From contig NZ_BSVA01000001.1 of NCBI RefSeq assembly GCF_030161875.1, positions 1,798,001-1,862,000 of the forward strand: a DNA stretch of 64,000 nucleotides. Direction: 5' to 3'. Source of the stretch: Homoserinibacter gongjuensis (GTDB lineage Bacteria > Actinomycetota > Actinomycetes > Actinomycetales > Microbacteriaceae). Below, one piece after another: positions 7,792-16,582 of this stretch (position 1 is its first letter; every line of letters begins with the position of its first letter). The position numbers and the translations under genes were made by a program. Under the pieces are notes generated by a model. The model worked only from the letters and a program-made list of their open reading frames with translations. It did no database searches and was not told the origin of the DNA.

Positions 7792-8490
7792 ATGCCGCAG
7801 CCGCCCCGCGTCGCCGTGCTCCACATCCGCTCGTCGCGTCCGCACGCGCCGCACTTCCAGGCGGAACTCGACATGCTCAACGCGGCAGCACTCGACGCGA
7901 TTGCGGCTGAGGGGTGGGCCGCCGAACTCGTCGCCGTGACGGAGCGGCCCGCGGATGAGGTGCGCCAGCTCGCGCGCGCGGCCGACGTCGTGCTCGTCAT
8001 GGGTGGTGAGGATGTCGACCCCGCGCTCTACGGCGGGCTCGCTGAGTATCCCGGAAGCGGCATGCACGAACCGGAGGCCGACCGGGTGACCTTCGACGTC
8101 ATCCGCGATGCCGTCGCCGATCGGCGTCCGCTGCTCGCCATCTGCCGCGGCGTGCAGCAGCTCAACGTCGCGCTCGGCGGAACTCTGCACGAGCACATGA
8201 TCGGCCACGTCGTGAAGGCCGACGACCCCTTCGTGACGACAACCGTGCACCCGGAGGCCGACACCGAGATCGCCCGCCTGGGCGCCTCCGCACCCGTCAA
8301 GTGCTCGCACCACCAGGCCGTCAAGGAGCTCGGCGACTGTCTGCGGGTGACCGCCCGCGCGGCCGACGGCACCGTCGAGGCGATCGAGCACACCGATGCT
8401 CCCGTCGCGGGGGTGCAGTGGCATCCGGAGCACCCTGCGGTCGCGCGCGAGCAGCTCGCGCCGCTCGTGCGGCAGCTGCTCGTGCGGTAG
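7792..8490 (+). CDS. Gamma-glutamyl-gamma-aminobutyrate hydrolase family protein (class I glutamine amidotransferase fold)
   Basis: 232 residues of peptidase C26 type. MGGEDVDPALYGG, the nucleophile elbow LLAICRGVQQLNVALGG with catalytic cysteine, and the C-terminal GVQWHPEHP with catalytic histidine and glutamate form the triad. Family members hydrolyse gamma-glutamyl amides, for example in putrescine breakdown (PuuD), but no other puu genes are nearby. The ATG at 7792 follows the hairpin of repeat B. Substrate unknown. Confidence 0.8.
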   Translation: MPQPPRVAVLHIRSSRPHAPHFQAELDMLNAAALDAIAAEGWAAELVAVTERPADEVRQLARAADVVLVMGGEDVDPALYGGLAEYPGSGMHEPEADRVTFDVIRDAVADRRPLLAICRGVQQLNVALGGTLHEHMIGHVVKADDPFVTTTVHPEADTEIARLGASAPVKCSHHQAVKELGDCLRVTARAADGTVEAIEHTDAPVAGVQWHPEHPAVAREQLAPLVRQLLVR

Positions 8491-8512
8491 CTGCCAGCGC
8501 TACCTGCCGGGC

Positions 8513-8830
8513 CTATCGGGCGTATTCCGCAGGGAGGTCGCGGCTGGTGTGCAGTACGCGGTGCACACGGACTGCGTCCGCGTCTTCGGAGTAGAAGACG
8601 AGGTAGGGAAAGCGTTGCAGGGCGATAGTGCGAATCTCGCTGATCCCCGTTTCGATGGCGAACCTCGGAGACCCGATCGACGGGTGCGCGGCGATGCGGT
8701 GGACGCACGCCTCAAGGGCGTCGACGAAGTCGTCGGCACGCCGTGGTGATCCCGCGTGAAGGTAGTAGGCGACGGCGCGCTCGATGTCTTCGTCGGCACG
8801 CCCGGTTGTGACGACGCGGTGCGGGCTCAC
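8513..8830 (-). CDS. parE: ParE/RelE-family toxin
   Basis: 105 residues of the ParE/RelE fold: ADEDIERAVAYYL, ALEACVHRIAAHPSIGSPRF, IRTIALQRFPYLVFYSEDADAVRVHRVLHTSRDLP. The central RFPYLVFY strand and final RVLHTSRD are characteristic. It overlaps the antitoxin stop by four bases, the usual antitoxin-toxin order. ParE members poison gyrase and RelE members cleave mRNA; the sequence fits ParE better but does not settle it. Confidence 0.85.
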   Translation of the reverse strand: MSPHRVVTTGRADEDIERAVAYYLHAGSPRRADDFVDALEACVHRIAAHPSIGSPRFAIETGISEIRTIALQRFPYLVFYSEDADAVRVHRVLHTSRDLPAEYAR

Positions 8831-9066
8831 GCGTCGGCCGCTTGGCGGATGCGCCCACGAAGCCTCGTGAAGTAGTCGTCGTCGAGCTCCGAGCCGGGGC
8901 CGGACGCCATGCCGTCGGCGATGAGCGCACGCAGTTCGGTGCGCGCCTGCTCATGCCGGATGAGATCGCGCACGAACTCACTGCTGGTCCCGTACCCGCG
9001 TTCGCCCACCTGTGCCTCGACGAATGCCTTGAGCGCGTCGGGGAGAGAGACGTTCATGGTCGCCAT
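8827..9066 (-). CDS. parD: ParD-family antitoxin
   Basis: 79 residues beginning MATMNVSLPDALKAFVEAQV, the ribbon-helix-helix start of ParD antitoxins, then GERGYGTSSEFVRDLIRHEQ and a toxin-binding tail. A second start at 9057 (MNVSLPD) is equally possible. The palindrome at 9081-9105 just upstream is the expected operator for autoregulation. Confidence 0.85.
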   Translation of the reverse strand: MATMNVSLPDALKAFVEAQVGERGYGTSSEFVRDLIRHEQARTELRALIADGMASGPGSELDDDYFTRLRGRIRQAADA

Positions 9067-9080
9067 GGAGCCACGATACC

Positions 9081-9105
9081 AGCGATGGCAAAGTTTGCCA
9101 TCGCT
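9081..9105. promoter_or_regulatory. Operator palindrome upstream of parDE
   Basis: AGCGATGGCAAA at 9081-9092 and its exact complement at 9094-9105 flank one central base. The 25-base perfect palindrome lies 15 bases before the antitoxin start, where ParD ribbon-helix-helix dimers typically bind to repress their operon. Confidence 0.75.
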
Positions 9106-9210
9106 GAGAGTCGGATGTCGCTCCACCGCAGGAAGGGCAGGCATCCGCAAGCGGAGGGAAAACGATCCCCAACCCGCCTGTGGCGTCCGAGACGGCGCTA
9201 GTTTGTCGCC

Positions 9211-10056
9211 ATGGTCCGACGCGAGAACCAGTTCACGGCCCTGAGACGGCTACCGTGGCTCATCGAACCGCTCGGCGCCGTCGCGCTCTTCGCGGCCTGG
9301 TTGACCCTCTCGGCGCCACCGGTCGTCGACTACGTGCAGGTCCGCGACGATCTGACGGTGACCAATCCGTACGGTGTCGCCCTGGCGCTCGCCTTCGCAT
9401 CCTCCTTCGCGGTGGCCCGGCGGAGCCCGGAGATCTCGCTCGGCCTGGTCTGTCTCGGACTCCTCGCCCAATTCGTCGGTTGGGCGGGACGATTCAGCGA
9501 CACTGGCTGGAGTGCGTATCTCTTGCTCGCGCCGACCGCGCTCGCACTGTCGGTGCACGCGAAGGGGCACACTCGCAAGCTCGCCGTGGTGCTGGCACTA
9601 CCGCTCAGCTTGGGGGTCTCGGCATTGCTCAACGTGCCTGCGCTCTCATCTTCGGGAACGCAGGGACTGATCAACGGCCGCGAGAGCCTCGACTCGGACG
9701 CGCTGGCTGGCCTCGTCGTCTGGACCTTGGTCGCCCTGCTGGTCGGAGCCTTGATGTGGTGGATGCCGACATGGTTGCGCAGCCTGCGCGCCGCTCCGAG
9801 CTTGGTCCAGGCAGAACCGGAGGCGCAAGCGGCGTTGTCGGCGTTGTCAGCGCGCGAGCGCGACATCTACCTCTGGGTCGCTCGCGGGATGACCAACGCT
9901 GAGATCGCCGCCGCCGCGCACATCGAGGAATCGACGGTGAAGTCGCACATCTCGCGCATCCTCGCCAAGCTCGAGCTGTCATCGCGCACCGCCGTGATCG
10001 CGCACGCCTACCGCTCCGGCGTGCTCGCTGCCGAAACTGCGCCTAGCGTCGCATAG
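9211..10056 (+). CDS. LuxR-type regulator with membrane-embedded N-terminal domain
   Basis: 281 residues. Five or so hydrophobic segments fill residues 15-195 (LGAVALFAAWLTL, GVALALAFASSF, ISLGLVCLGLLAQFVG, LAVVLALPLSLGVSALL, LAGLVVWTLVALLVGALMWW). After a linker, residues 213-275 form a LuxR helix-turn-helix: LSARERDIYLWVARGMTNAEIAAAAHIEESTVKSHIS split over the usual two helices. This is a one-component membrane-tethered regulator without a receiver domain. Signal and targets are unknown. Confidence 0.75.
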   Translation: MVRRENQFTALRRLPWLIEPLGAVALFAAWLTLSAPPVVDYVQVRDDLTVTNPYGVALALAFASSFAVARRSPEISLGLVCLGLLAQFVGWAGRFSDTGWSAYLLLAPTALALSVHAKGHTRKLAVVLALPLSLGVSALLNVPALSSSGTQGLINGRESLDSDALAGLVVWTLVALLVGALMWWMPTWLRSLRAAPSLVQAEPEAQAALSALSARERDIYLWVARGMTNAEIAAAAHIEESTVKSHISRILAKLELSSRTAVIAHAYRSGVLAAETAPSVA

Positions 10057-10141
10057 AGCACGCCCGAATCCTCATCGCGCACCCAGCCGACCGCCCGGCA
10101 TCCAGGCGTATCGTGGGCCACAACGTCGAGAGGACTCCGAC

Positions 10142-10648
10142 ATGCGCGCGACACCTTCACACGGGTTCGACATCTGGGAGGCCGTCGACGGTCTCCGTGA
10201 GACGCTCGCGGGCACCGGGCCTGGCGAGCCCGACATCCGCACCGCCGTGCTCGTCTCACTGCTCGAGAAGCCGCTGCACGGGTACGGCGTGATCCAGGCG
10301 ATCGAAGAGCGCACGGGATGGCGCCCCGGCGCCGGCGAGGTCTACCCGACCTTGCAATTGCTCGTGGACGAGCAGCTCGTGACCGCCGAGCAGGTGGGCG
10401 AGCGCAAGCTGTACAGCCTCACCGAGGCGGGCCGTGCCGCCGCCGAGGCGGCCGTCGAACCCGCCGAGCCGGCCGAATCGGCCAGAGAGCGCATCGGGCG
10501 CAACATGGCCCTTCCGAAAGCCGGGATGAAGCTCGCGCAGGCCGCAGCCGTCGTCGCCCAGAGCGGTACGCCCGAGCAGGCGGAACGCGCGGTCGCGGCC
10601 ATCGACGAGGCGCGCCGCACGCTCTACGCCATCCTCGCCGAGGACTGA
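10142..10648 (+). CDS. PadR-family transcriptional regulator
   Basis: 168 residues with a PadR winged helix: ILs-like core AVLVSLLEKPLHGYGVIQAI, then TGWRPGAGEVYPTLQLLVDEQLV and the wing GERKLYSLTEAG, followed by a helical dimerisation tail. GAGAGGA precedes the ATG. It ends five bases before the UbiB-like kinase gene and may control it. Confidence 0.85.
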   Translation: MRATPSHGFDIWEAVDGLRETLAGTGPGEPDIRTAVLVSLLEKPLHGYGVIQAIEERTGWRPGAGEVYPTLQLLVDEQLVTAEQVGERKLYSLTEAGRAAAEAAVEPAEPAESARERIGRNMALPKAGMKLAQAAAVVAQSGTPEQAERAVAAIDEARRTLYAILAED

Positions 10649-10652
10649 CCGG

Positions 10653-12347
10653 ATGCCGCAGCCGACCGGCGGCGCCCCGGCACCGCCCGGCGGGCGGCAG
10701 CTGCGCGGGCGCTACCGCCGCATCATGCGCTTCGCCACCCGCATGCTCGTGCAGGAGTGGTGGTTCGAGCTCGTGCTGCCGCGCCTCGGTTTGCGCGGCG
10801 TCGCTGAACGCGGTCGCCCCGCACGCCTCCAGACCTTCGCCCGCAGGTTCCACGACCTGGCCGTCGACCTCGGCGGGCTCATGATCAAGGTCGGCCAGTT
10901 CATGTCGTCGCGCCTCGACGTGCTGCCGCCCGAGGTGACCCGCGAACTCGAGGGCCTGCAAGACGAGGTCGCCGCCGAGAGCTTCGACCGCATCCGCGGC
11001 CAGGCCGAAGCCGAGCTCGGGCTGCCACTCGAGGTGGCCTATGCGTCGTTCGACCCCGTGCCGATCGCCGCCGCATCCTCGGTCAAGCGCACCGCGCCCG
11101 CCTGTCGCCCGCCATCGCGAGTGACGTCGGCTTCGCGGATGTCGTGGTGAAGGTGCAGCGCCCCGGCATCGCCGAGATCGTCGCGGTCGACCTCGCGGCC
11201 CTGCGCCGCGTCGCGCGGATGCTCGCGCGGATCCGCTTCATCTCCTCGCGCGTCGACGCGCCCGCGCTTGTGGAGGAGTTCGCCACCACGAGCCGCGCCG
11301 AGATCGACTACCTGGGCGAGGCGGGCAACGCCGAGCGGTTCCGCGCCGACTTCGCCGCCGACGAACGGATCCTGGCCCCCGAGGTGGTCTGGGACCGCAC
11401 GAGCCTGCGCGTGCTGACCCTCGCCGACGTCACCGCCATCAAGATCAGCGACGTGGCGGCGCTGCAGGCGGCGGGGATCGCCCCGGATGCCGTGGCACAG
11501 GAGCTCGCGCGCGCCACGTTCCAGCAGATCTTCGTGGCGGGCTTCTTCCACGCCGACCCGCATCCCGGCAACATCTTCGTCACGCCGGGGGCGACCCCGG
11601 ATGCGTGGCGGCTCACCTTCGTGGACTTCGGCATGATGGGCCAGATCGACGATCGCCTCCGCGCGGGGCTGCGCGACTTCGCCCTCGCCGTCGTGGCGCG
11701 CGACGGCACGGCGCTCGTCGCCTCGCTCGAACGCCTCGGCGTGCTGCTGCCGAGCGCCGACACCGAAGAGCTCGAGCGCGCGATGGCGGCCTCCTTCGAC
11801 CGCTTCGGCGGCATGGGGGTCGCCGAGCTGCGGGCCGTCGATCCGCGCGAGCTCGAGGCGTTCGCGCGCCAGTTCGGCGACACCATCCGCTCGCTGCCGT
11901 TCCAGCTGCCCGAGAACTTCCTGCTGCTCATCCGCACCATCTCGCTCGTGTCGGGTGTGACGAGTGCGCTCAATCCGCAGTTCAACATGTGGGATGCCGT
12001 CGACCCCTTCGCGCGCACCGTGCTGCGCGGATCGGGGGTGACGTGATCGCGGTCGGCCAGAAGGCGCTGCGCTACGCGACGACCCTCGCCCGTCTGCCAC
12101 AGCGGATCGACGAGCTCGCCACCCGCATCGATCGCGGACAGCTCGCGATCCGTGCGCCCGGGGTGGAGCGCCGCATCGCGATGATCGAGTCGGTGCTCGG
12201 CCACCTCATCTCGGCGATCGTGTTCGCCGCGCTGCTTTTCTCGGGGTGCTGCTGCGGCGCGGCGGGGACGAGGTGCTCGCCTGGGTGCTCATGGGCGCCT
12301 CGGTGGTGCCGCTGCTGTACCTCGTGCTCACCTGGCGTCGGCGCTGA
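10653..12347 (+). CDS. ABC1/UbiB-family atypical kinase (three frame breaks)
   Basis: Corrected length is about 565 residues. The N-terminal KxGQ motif (MIKVGQFMSSR), a nucleotide-binding VVVKVQRPGI, catalytic-loop HADPHPGNIF and DFG-like DFGMMG define the UbiB/ADCK atypical kinase family; two C-terminal membrane helices complete it. Members support quinone synthesis or membrane lipid homeostasis. Three single-base losses explain the broken frame: at 11077-11078 (CC for CCC, where AASLGQAHRA is expected), at 12034-12038 (G run) and at 12243-12246 (G run). If the break at 12038 were genuine, the last part (from GTG 12043) would be a separate 100-residue membrane protein. Confidence 0.75.
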
Positions 12348-12358
12348 CGCCCGCGTGC

Positions 12359-13000
12359 TCAGCCGCTCCGGCGGCCGAGGCGCAGCAGCAGCTTCTGCAC
12401 GAGCGGCGTGAGCAGCATGAGGAAGAGCGCGTAGTAGCCGATCGCCGGCACCAGCAACGCCACCGTGAGCGCGATCGCGAAGAGCAGCACGGTGGAGAGG
12501 TCGGCCGCGATCCCCGCGGTGAGGGCTGTCGCGGCGTTGCGGTGCAACTGCGGATGCCGCCGCAGGTACAGGCGGATCGCGAGCGAGAAGAACGCCGTGG
12601 CGATCATGCTGCCTACGTACACGATCTTCGCGAGGTCGTCGCCCTCATCCATGGCTCCCGTGATCGCGGTGGCGACCGGGAGCCACACGATCGTCAGCAG
12701 CCACCCCACGAGCAGCCACATGAGCCGGCTCGTGATCGCCTCGACGAGCACGAACAACCGGTGGTGGAACATCCAGAACATCGCGATGATCACGAAGCTC
12801 AGCACGAAGCTCACGAGCTGCTGCTCGTGCTCGGCGAGCCAGTGCAGGGTGGTGCCGCCCGCATCCCCGATGTCGCTCACGCTCTCCATGAGCGGCAGGA
12901 TGAGCAGCGTCATGGCGATCGCCACGACCGCGTCGATGAAGGCGCTCGCGCGCTCCGCGCCGAAGAGCCCTCGGGTCTCGGCCTCCTCGGTCGCCGCCAC
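12359..13000 (-). CDS. TMEM175-family potassium channel subunit (DUF1211)
   Basis: 213 residues with six hydrophobic segments. The first, ASAFIDAVVAIAMTLLIL, is the pore-helix signature of bacterial TMEM175 (FSDxxxAIxxTLL), here with FID in place of FSD. It starts with GTG immediately after the stop of the peptide transporter gene, so the two form an operon. Bacterial TMEM175 tetramers conduct potassium. Confidence 0.8.
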   Translation of the reverse strand: MAATEEAETRGLFGAERASAFIDAVVAIAMTLLILPLMESVSDIGDAGGTTLHWLAEHEQQLVSFVLSFVIIAMFWMFHHRLFVLVEAITSRLMWLLVGWLLTIVWLPVATAITGAMDEGDDLAKIVYVGSMIATAFFSLAIRLYLRRHPQLHRNAATALTAGIAADLSTVLLFAIALTVALLVPAIGYYALFLMLLTPLVQKLLLRLGRRSG

Positions 13001-14488
13001 CTAGCGCACCCCGCGCATGAGCGCCAGCACGGGCTTCGCCGCAAGCCAGAGGGCCACGCCGAGGGCCGCCGCGATGAGGCCCAGCACCGTGAAGTACGGC
13101 ACCTCGTCGTCGGGGTTGTAGAAACCGGCGAGCCATCCCGCGAGGGAGGTGCCGAGCGCGACAGAGAGGAAGTAGAGGGCCACCATCTGGGTGTGGAAAC
13201 GCTCGGGGGCGAGTTTCGTGGTCACCGACAGCCCGGGCGGCGAGATGAAGAGCTCCGCCACGGTGAAGACGAGCAGGATGCCCACGATCGCGAGCAGGGG
13301 CGTGGAGTTCGCCGCGCCGTTCGCCCACGGCAGGAACAGCAGGAACGCGCCGCCCATGATGATGGCGCCGAGCGCGAACTTCACGGGGGCCGACGGCTGG
13401 CGGGCGGCGAGCTTCGTCCAGATCGCGGCGAAGACGCCCGAGAGGATGATGATGAAGATCGGGTTGATCGAGTTCACCCACGACACCGGCATCTCCCAGC
13501 CGAAGAGCTCCCGGTTGAGCCGTTTGTCGGAGTAGATCGTGAGCACCGTGAACTGCTGTTGATAGAGCGACCAGAACCCGACGTTCACGATGAAGAGCGG
13601 GATGAATCCGATCACGCGCGAGCGCTCATCCGCCGTGATGTGTCGCGAGGCGATGATCACGATGAAGTAGGCGATCGCCGCAGCCAGGATCACGATGATG
13701 ACGACCCCGGCGAGATTGTCGGCGCGGATGATGCCCAGCAGCACGAGCGCCGCCGCGACCACGATGCCGGCCACGGCGATCCCGGCCATGACCGCGTACC
13801 GGTTGCGCGGCAGCGGGTCGGCCACCGCACGGGCCGCCGCGGGCAGCGCCCGACGCCCGAAGGAGTACTGCACGAGCCCGATCGCCATGCCGACCGCCGC
13901 GGCGCCGAAGCCCCAGTGGAACCCGACGGAGGTCTGCAGCAGTCCCGTGATGAGCGGGCCGAGGAAGGCACCCAGGTTGATGCCGAGGTAGAAGATCGAG
14001 AAGCCGGCGTCGCGGCGCGGGTCGCCGCGTCGATAGAGCGTGCCGACCACCGCCGTCGCGTTCGCCTTGAGGCCGCCCGAGCCGACCGCCACGAGCACGA
14101 GCCCGACCCCGAGCCCCCACACGCTCGGCAGTAGCGCGAGCGCCAGGTGGCCGCACATGATGACGATGGCGCTGAAGAACAGCACGCGCTCGGAACCGAG
14201 CACCCGATCCGCGAGCCAGGCGCCCAGGATCGTGCACAGGTACACCGTGCCGCCGTAGGCGCCGACGATGCCGGTCGCGACCCTCTCGTCGATGCCGAGG
14301 CCGCCATCCGCGACCGTGTAGTACATGTAGATGAGCAGGATGCCCTGCATGCCGTAGAAGCTGAAGCGCTCCCACATCTCGACGCCGAAGATGTGGGCGA
14401 GAGCCCACGGCTGACCGAAGAACCGGGAATCGGCGCGAGTGTCCTCGCTCGTGCCCTCGCGTGCGCCCCGGCTCGTGCCCTCGCTCAT
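13001..14488 (-). CDS. POT/PTR2-family proton-coupled oligopeptide transporter
   Basis: 495 residues with about 14 membrane helices. The PTR2 signature FSIFYLGINLGAFLGPLITG is present, as is the early motif GAWLADRVLGSERVLF. The family imports di- and tripeptides using the proton gradient. The gene is intact, with ATG at 14488. It is co-directional and contiguous with the TMEM175 gene. Confidence 0.88.
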   Translation of the reverse strand: MSEGTSRGAREGTSEDTRADSRFFGQPWALAHIFGVEMWERFSFYGMQGILLIYMYYTVADGGLGIDERVATGIVGAYGGTVYLCTILGAWLADRVLGSERVLFFSAIVIMCGHLALALLPSVWGLGVGLVLVAVGSGGLKANATAVVGTLYRRGDPRRDAGFSIFYLGINLGAFLGPLITGLLQTSVGFHWGFGAAAVGMAIGLVQYSFGRRALPAAARAVADPLPRNRYAVMAGIAVAGIVVAAALVLLGIIRADNLAGVVIIVILAAAIAYFIVIIASRHITADERSRVIGFIPLFIVNVGFWSLYQQQFTVLTIYSDKRLNRELFGWEMPVSWVNSINPIFIIILSGVFAAIWTKLAARQPSAPVKFALGAIIMGGAFLLFLPWANGAANSTPLLAIVGILLVFTVAELFISPPGLSVTTKLAPERFHTQMVALYFLSVALGTSLAGWLAGFYNPDDEVPYFTVLGLIAAALGVALWLAAKPVLALMRGVR

Positions 14489-14658
14489 GCGGTCAGGGTA
14501 GTCCCGAGCATCCCCTTCGGCAGTCCCTTGCGGTCCGGCCCGGGACAGGGTGGAATTCGTCGTTTCGTCGGAGGCCGCGCATCCGATAGCGTCTCCTCAA
14601 CCCGCAACGGCGCGGGCAACCCGAGCTCGGCCGCCCGAGCGGATGAGAGAGCAGCAGC

Positions 14659-14916
14659 ATGGCCACGGTCACAACGGATGTGGCTTCGCTTCGCGCGCCC
14701 GCGCGCGCCCTCGATGTCGTCGCGATCGTCTGCGCGGTCGTGCTTCCGCCGGTCGGGGCGATCCTCGGCCTCGTGTCCCGATCAGCCGCGAAGGAGGCCG
14801 CGCTCGTACCCAATCTCGTCTCGAGCGCGGCGATCGTCATCGGCACGCTCATCACGGGCATCGCCGTGCTGTTCGTGCTGGCGCCGCTGCTCGCGGTCGT
14901 CGTATTCCTCGGCTGA
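14659..14916 (+). CDS. Small membrane protein, two helices (DUF4190-like)
   Basis: 85 residues with two hydrophobic segments, DVVAIVCAVVLPPVGAILGLV and IVIGTLITGIAVLFVLAPLLAVVVFL, separated by a short polar loop SRSAAKEAALVPN. The arrangement resembles DUF4190-type small membrane proteins. Function unknown. It lies 72 bases before glmU in the same direction. Confidence 0.6.
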   Translation: MATVTTDVASLRAPARALDVVAIVCAVVLPPVGAILGLVSRSAAKEAALVPNLVSSAAIVIGTLITGIAVLFVLAPLLAVVVFLG

Positions 14917-14988
14917 GATCGCGGGCGGAATCGCCGGTCCAGCTGCACCGCGGTACACCGCCGGCGCCCGGCGCGACAGAATGGGTGC

Positions 14989-16440
14989 ATGACCGACCCC
15001 CGTCTCGCCGTGATCGTGCTCGCCGCTGGAGAGGGCACCCGGATGCGCTCCAAGCGCGCCAAGGTGCTGCATCCGATCGCGGGGCTGCCGATGATCGCCC
15101 ACGTGCTCACCACGGCCCGCCACCTCGAGCCCGCCTACGTCGAGGTGGTCGTGCGGCACCAGCGCGATGAGGTCTCGGCGGCGGTGATCGAGTTCGCGGA
15201 TGACGCGATCGTCGTCGATCAGGACGAGGTTCCCGGCACCGGGCGCGCGGTCGAACTGGCCGTGCAGGCCCTGCCGGCCGACTTCGACGGCGACGTCGTG
15301 GTCGTCTCGGGAGACGTGCCCCTGCTCGACGCCGTGACCCTCGGGGCGCTCGTGGAGCAGCACCGGGCGGCCGCCGCATCCGCGACCGTCCTCTCGGCGG
15401 TGCTCGACGACGCCACCGGCTACGGGCGCATCGTGCGCGACGCCTCGGGCGCGGTCACCGCGATCGTCGAGCACAAGGACGCCGACGAGACGGTGCTCGC
15501 GATCACCGAGGTGAACTCGGGCAGCTACGTTTTCGCGGCATCCGCGTTGCGCGAGCTGCTGCCGCGCATCGGCACGGCCAACGCGCAGGGCGAGAAGTAC
15601 CTCACGGATGTCGTGGCACTGCTGCGCGAGTCCGCCGCGCCCGTCGCGGCCGTGCCGGTGGCCGAGAACTGGCGGGTCGCGGGCGTCAACGACCGCGCCC
15701 AGCTCGCCGAGCAGGCCGCCCGCCTCAACGCCATGATCGTGCGCGGGCACCAGCTGAACGGCGTGACCGTGCACGACCCGGCGACCACGTGGATCGACCT
15801 CACGGTGTCGATCGGCGAGGATACCGAGCTGTGGCCGAACACGCGGCTCGCGGGTGCCACCACGATCGAGCGCGACGCCGTCATCGGGCCCGACACGACC
15901 CTCGTCGACTGCGAGGTGGGCGAGGGCGCGATCGTCAAGCGCACGGACGCCACCCTCGCCGTCATCCGCGCCTACGCGACCGTCGGCCCCTTCGCGTACC
16001 TGCGCCCCGGAACCGAACTCGGCGGCGGTGGCAAGATCGGCGCGTTCGTCGAGACGAAGAACGCCCGGATCGGCCGGAGCTCGAAGGTGCCGCATCTGTC
16101 GTACATCGGCGACACCGAGGTCGGCGAAGGTTCCAACATCGGCGCGGGCACGATCACCGCCAACTACGACGGGGTGAACAAGCACCGCACCACGGTGGGC
16201 TCGCACGTGCGCACCGGATCGCACAACGTCTTCGTGGCGCCGGTCACGATCGGCGACGGCGCCTACTCGGGGGCGGGGGCCGTCATCCGCAAGGACGTGC
16301 CCGCGGGAGCGCTCGCCATGAGCGTGGCCCCGCAGCGCAACCTCGACGGCTGGGTTCTGACGAACCGTCCCGGTTCCGCGGCGGCGGAGGCTGCTGCCGC
16401 CGCCGAGGGCGGTGCCGGCACCGATCCCTCGGGCGCTTAG
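14989..16440 (+). CDS. glmU: Bifunctional GlmU (GlcNAc-1-P uridyltransferase / GlcN-1-P acetyltransferase)
   Basis: 483 residues. The N-terminal uridyltransferase has LAAGEGTRMRSKRAKVLHP; the C-terminal half is a left-handed beta helix with hexapeptide repeats (GPDTTLVDCEVGEGAIV, GAGTITANYDG) and an alanine/glycine-rich tail. It makes UDP-N-acetylglucosamine for peptidoglycan. The gene is intact. In many Actinobacteria prs follows directly; here prs starts 10.5 kb downstream. Confidence 0.95.
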   Translation: MTDPRLAVIVLAAGEGTRMRSKRAKVLHPIAGLPMIAHVLTTARHLEPAYVEVVVRHQRDEVSAAVIEFADDAIVVDQDEVPGTGRAVELAVQALPADFDGDVVVVSGDVPLLDAVTLGALVEQHRAAAASATVLSAVLDDATGYGRIVRDASGAVTAIVEHKDADETVLAITEVNSGSYVFAASALRELLPRIGTANAQGEKYLTDVVALLRESAAPVAAVPVAENWRVAGVNDRAQLAEQAARLNAMIVRGHQLNGVTVHDPATTWIDLTVSIGEDTELWPNTRLAGATTIERDAVIGPDTTLVDCEVGEGAIVKRTDATLAVIRAYATVGPFAYLRPGTELGGGGKIGAFVETKNARIGRSSKVPHLSYIGDTEVGEGSNIGAGTITANYDGVNKHRTTVGSHVRTGSHNVFVAPVTIGDGAYSGAGAVIRKDVPAGALAMSVAPQRNLDGWVLTNRPGSAAAEAAAAAEGGAGTDPSGA

Positions 16441-16447
16441 CTGTGGC

Positions 16448-16480
16448 GTTTCGGGGATCTGCTGCACAGAACCCCGAAAC
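16448..16480 (+). terminator. Hairpin after glmU
   Basis: GTTTCGGGG at 16448-16456 pairs with CCCCGAAAC at 16472-16480 across a 15-base loop, eight bases after the glmU stop. There is no T run, as is common in GC-rich Actinobacteria. It would separate glmU from the following secreted-protein genes. Confidence 0.45.
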
Positions 16481-16483
16481 AGG

Positions 16484-16521
16484 TGGTGGGAACCGCGATC
16501 GCGGCCGCGTGTCGTCCCTAG
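16484..16521 (+). promoter_or_regulatory. Promoter-like element shared with the TasA-like gene
   Basis: GGTGGGAAC near 16485-16493 and GTCGTCCCTAGCATG from 16511 resemble the pair GGTTGGAAG and GTCTTTCCTAGCCTG upstream of the TasA-like gene (19459-19500). The distance between the two halves is about the same. They may be promoters used by one sigma factor or targets of the local response regulator. No experimental support. Confidence 0.35.
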
Positions 16522-16582
16522 CATGTGAAGATCCTGAGCCTGGCGACAGGCACCGCATGCGAGTGGCGAGAGTGGTGATGAG

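Noticed and set aside
12043..12347. Separate small membrane protein gene after the UbiB-like gene
   Set aside because: Its sequence continues the C-terminal part expected of UbiB proteins, and one added G at 12034-12038 joins the frames; kept as part of one gene with the alternative noted.
12542..14134. A 530-residue highly charged open frame on the plus strand
   Set aside because: It lies antisense to the TMEM175 and peptide transporter genes, has extreme Arg/His/Glu/Asp content and no family features; a GC-driven shadow.
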